Below, piece after piece: positions 6,483-6,949 of a stretch of DNA of 6,949 nt; position 1 is the stretch's first letter; every line of letters begins with the position of its first letter. The notes beneath the pieces were generated by a model. The model was not told the origin of the DNA and searched no databases. It worked only from the letters and a program-made list of their open reading frames with translations. The DNA comes from Deltaproteobacteria bacterium. GTDB lineage: Bacteria > Desulfobacterota > Desulfarculia > Desulfarculales > Desulfarculaceae. The stretch is from contig JAKAGJ010000104.1 in NCBI GenBank assembly GCA_021815655.1, positions 1-6,949 of the forward strand, in the 5' to 3' direction. Made by a program: the position numbers and the translations under genes.

Positions 6483-6542
6483 ATGGCCTCAGCCTTGATG
6501 CCCCCGCCTCTCCGCCGGCGGCTACCGCCGGCCCCGGCCTGA
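6483..6542 (+). CDS. 19-codon leader ORF, or frameshifted start of the GAF-domain gene
   Basis: From ATG at 6483 the reading frame encodes 19 residues (MASALMPPPLRRRLPPAPA) and stops at TGA 6540-6542, 2 nt before the GTG of the next frame. It has a strong Shine-Dalgarno sequence. Two readings are possible. In the first it is a short leader peptide whose translation couples to the downstream gene and opens the hairpin at 6514-6532. In the second it is the true N-terminus of the downstream protein, thrown out of frame by one base. Adding one C to the C5 run at 6501-6505 would join the frames as MASALMPPASPPAATAGPG and continue into the coiled coil. The Ala/Pro/Thr-rich sequence in that frame looks like an ordinary disordered N-terminus, which favours the frameshift reading. 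Confidence 0.4.
   Translation: MASALMPPPLRRRLPPAPA
6514..6532 (+). repeat. Stable 8-bp GC hairpin before the GTG start
   Basis: GCCGGCGG (6514-6521) and CCGCCGGC (6525-6532) pair perfectly around the 3-nt loop CTA. It lies between the ATG at 6483 and the GTG at 6545, and no T-run follows it, so it is not a typical terminator. It could control access to the downstream start, or be a compact structure that promotes sequencing or polymerase slippage errors nearby. Confidence 0.5.
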
Positions 6543-6544
6543 CC

Positions 6545-6949
6545 GTGGAGCCCCAGGACCTGGAGCAGCGGGACCGGCGGGAGCTGTTGGCCCTGGCCCG
6601 CGAGCAGGAAGCGGCCCTGGCCACCTACAAGGAGACCCTGGCCCGCATCTACGCCGAATTCGACGCCAAGGTGGAGGAGCTGTCGCTCATCCGCCGGGTT
6701 TCCGACGTGCTGCGCCTGGCCCAGGACCTGCAAGACCTGGCCTGCGGCCTGGTGGAGGTGGTCATCGGCGAGCTGCCCGCCGACTTCGTCTGCCTGCTCC
6801 TCACCGACCCCGAGATGACCACCCTGTGCCCGGCGGCGCTGATGGACCGCGACTGGGAGGCGCCACGCAGCCTGCCCCGCCCCGAGCCGGGGCAATGCGT
6901 GCCCGTGGGCATAGGCCCGGTGGGCGCGGCTGTGGCCCAGGGGCGCATC
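6545..6949 (+). CDS. GAF-domain signalling protein, N-terminal part (cut by window edge)
   Basis: This open frame runs through the right edge; 135 residues are visible from a GTG start. Residues about 4-52 are highly charged and helical ([20 protein letters not shown], then [15 protein letters not shown]), a likely coiled-coil or signalling helix. From about residue 53 a GAF-like domain begins: [20 protein letters not shown], then [10 protein letters not shown], and [15 protein letters not shown] (121-135), which resembles the GAF pattern G-x-G-x-x-G-x-x-A. The output domain lies beyond the window and cannot be named; GGDEF, HD-GYP, histidine kinase or PP2C phosphatase are all common partners. 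It is transcribed divergently from the GAF-GAF-GGDEF cyclase, so the two may share control or a signal. The GTG has no ribosome-binding site. The frame is open back to 6440 but offers no other ATG, GTG or TTG upstream, so the real N-terminus probably begins at 6483 via a frameshift, or translation restarts here after the short ORF. Confidence 0.75.
   Translation, partial: MEPQDLEQRDRRELLALAREQEAALATYKETLARIYAEFDAKVEELSLIRRVSDVLRLAQDLQDLACGLVEVVIGELPADFVCLLLTDPEMTTLCPAALMDRDWEAPRSLPRPEPGQCVPVGIGPVGAAVAQGRI

Noticed and set aside
6458..6895. Minus-strand open frame of 145 codons opposite the GAF-domain gene
   Set aside because: The plus-strand frame gives a coherent coiled coil plus GAF-like domain, whereas this frame gives His/Gln/Gly-rich sequence without domain features.
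1..6949. CRISPR arrays, tRNA or rRNA genes, insertion sequences, attachment sites
   Set aside because: No regularly spaced repeats, cloverleaf or rRNA-like segments, transposase-like frames or terminal repeats were seen on either strand; nearly all bases belong to the six genes.

Overview
The window is a very GC-rich stretch (by eye near 70% G+C, with a strong preference for G or C at third codon positions) and almost fully coding. A trans-envelope ABC exporter with a periplasmic adaptor points to a Gram-negative host. The GC level, the codon use and the GAF/GGDEF signalling proteins would fit a Desulfobacterota/deltaproteobacterial genome, but nothing here fixes the taxon, and that placement is inference.

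Positions 1-4507 hold a plus-strand operon for a MacAB-like (type VII, LolD/FtsX class) ABC exporter. Its parts are an inner-membrane-anchored periplasmic adaptor (134-1378), a LolD/MacB-type ATPase overlapping it by 4 nt (1375-2061), and two separate FtsX-type permeases (2105-3253 and about 3341-4507). In canonical MacB the ATPase and permease are one polypeptide that forms a homodimer. Here the ATPase stands alone and the two different permeases probably form a heterodimer. ATP hydrolysis in the cytoplasm would drive movements of the periplasmic domains that push a substrate through the adaptor into an outer-membrane TolC-type channel. No such channel is encoded here and the substrate is unknown. 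A sigma70-like promoter (TTGACA-N17-CATACT) lies so close to the adaptor ATG that the transcript would begin at or near the start codon.

Positions 4545-6371 hold a convergent minus-strand gene only 37 bp from the end of the exporter operon. It encodes a soluble 608-residue diguanylate cyclase with an unusual layout: an N-terminal XRE/Cro-like helix-turn-helix, two GAF-like sensor domains joined by a coiled coil, and a complete GGDEF domain (GGEEF active site and an RxxD inhibitory site). It looks like a one-piece protein combining DNA binding, sensing and c-di-GMP synthesis.

Positions 6372-6544 are a divergent control region. The last gene runs off the right edge on the plus strand and starts with a coiled coil followed by a GAF-like domain. 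Its beginning is irregular: the best ribosome-binding site and ATG (6483) open a frame that stops after 19 codons, while the main frame has its first usual start codon (GTG, 6545) just 2 nt after that stop. A stable 8-bp hairpin lies between them. This is either a leader peptide with coupled restart or a one-base frameshift, natural or from sequencing, for example in the C5 run at 6501-6505.
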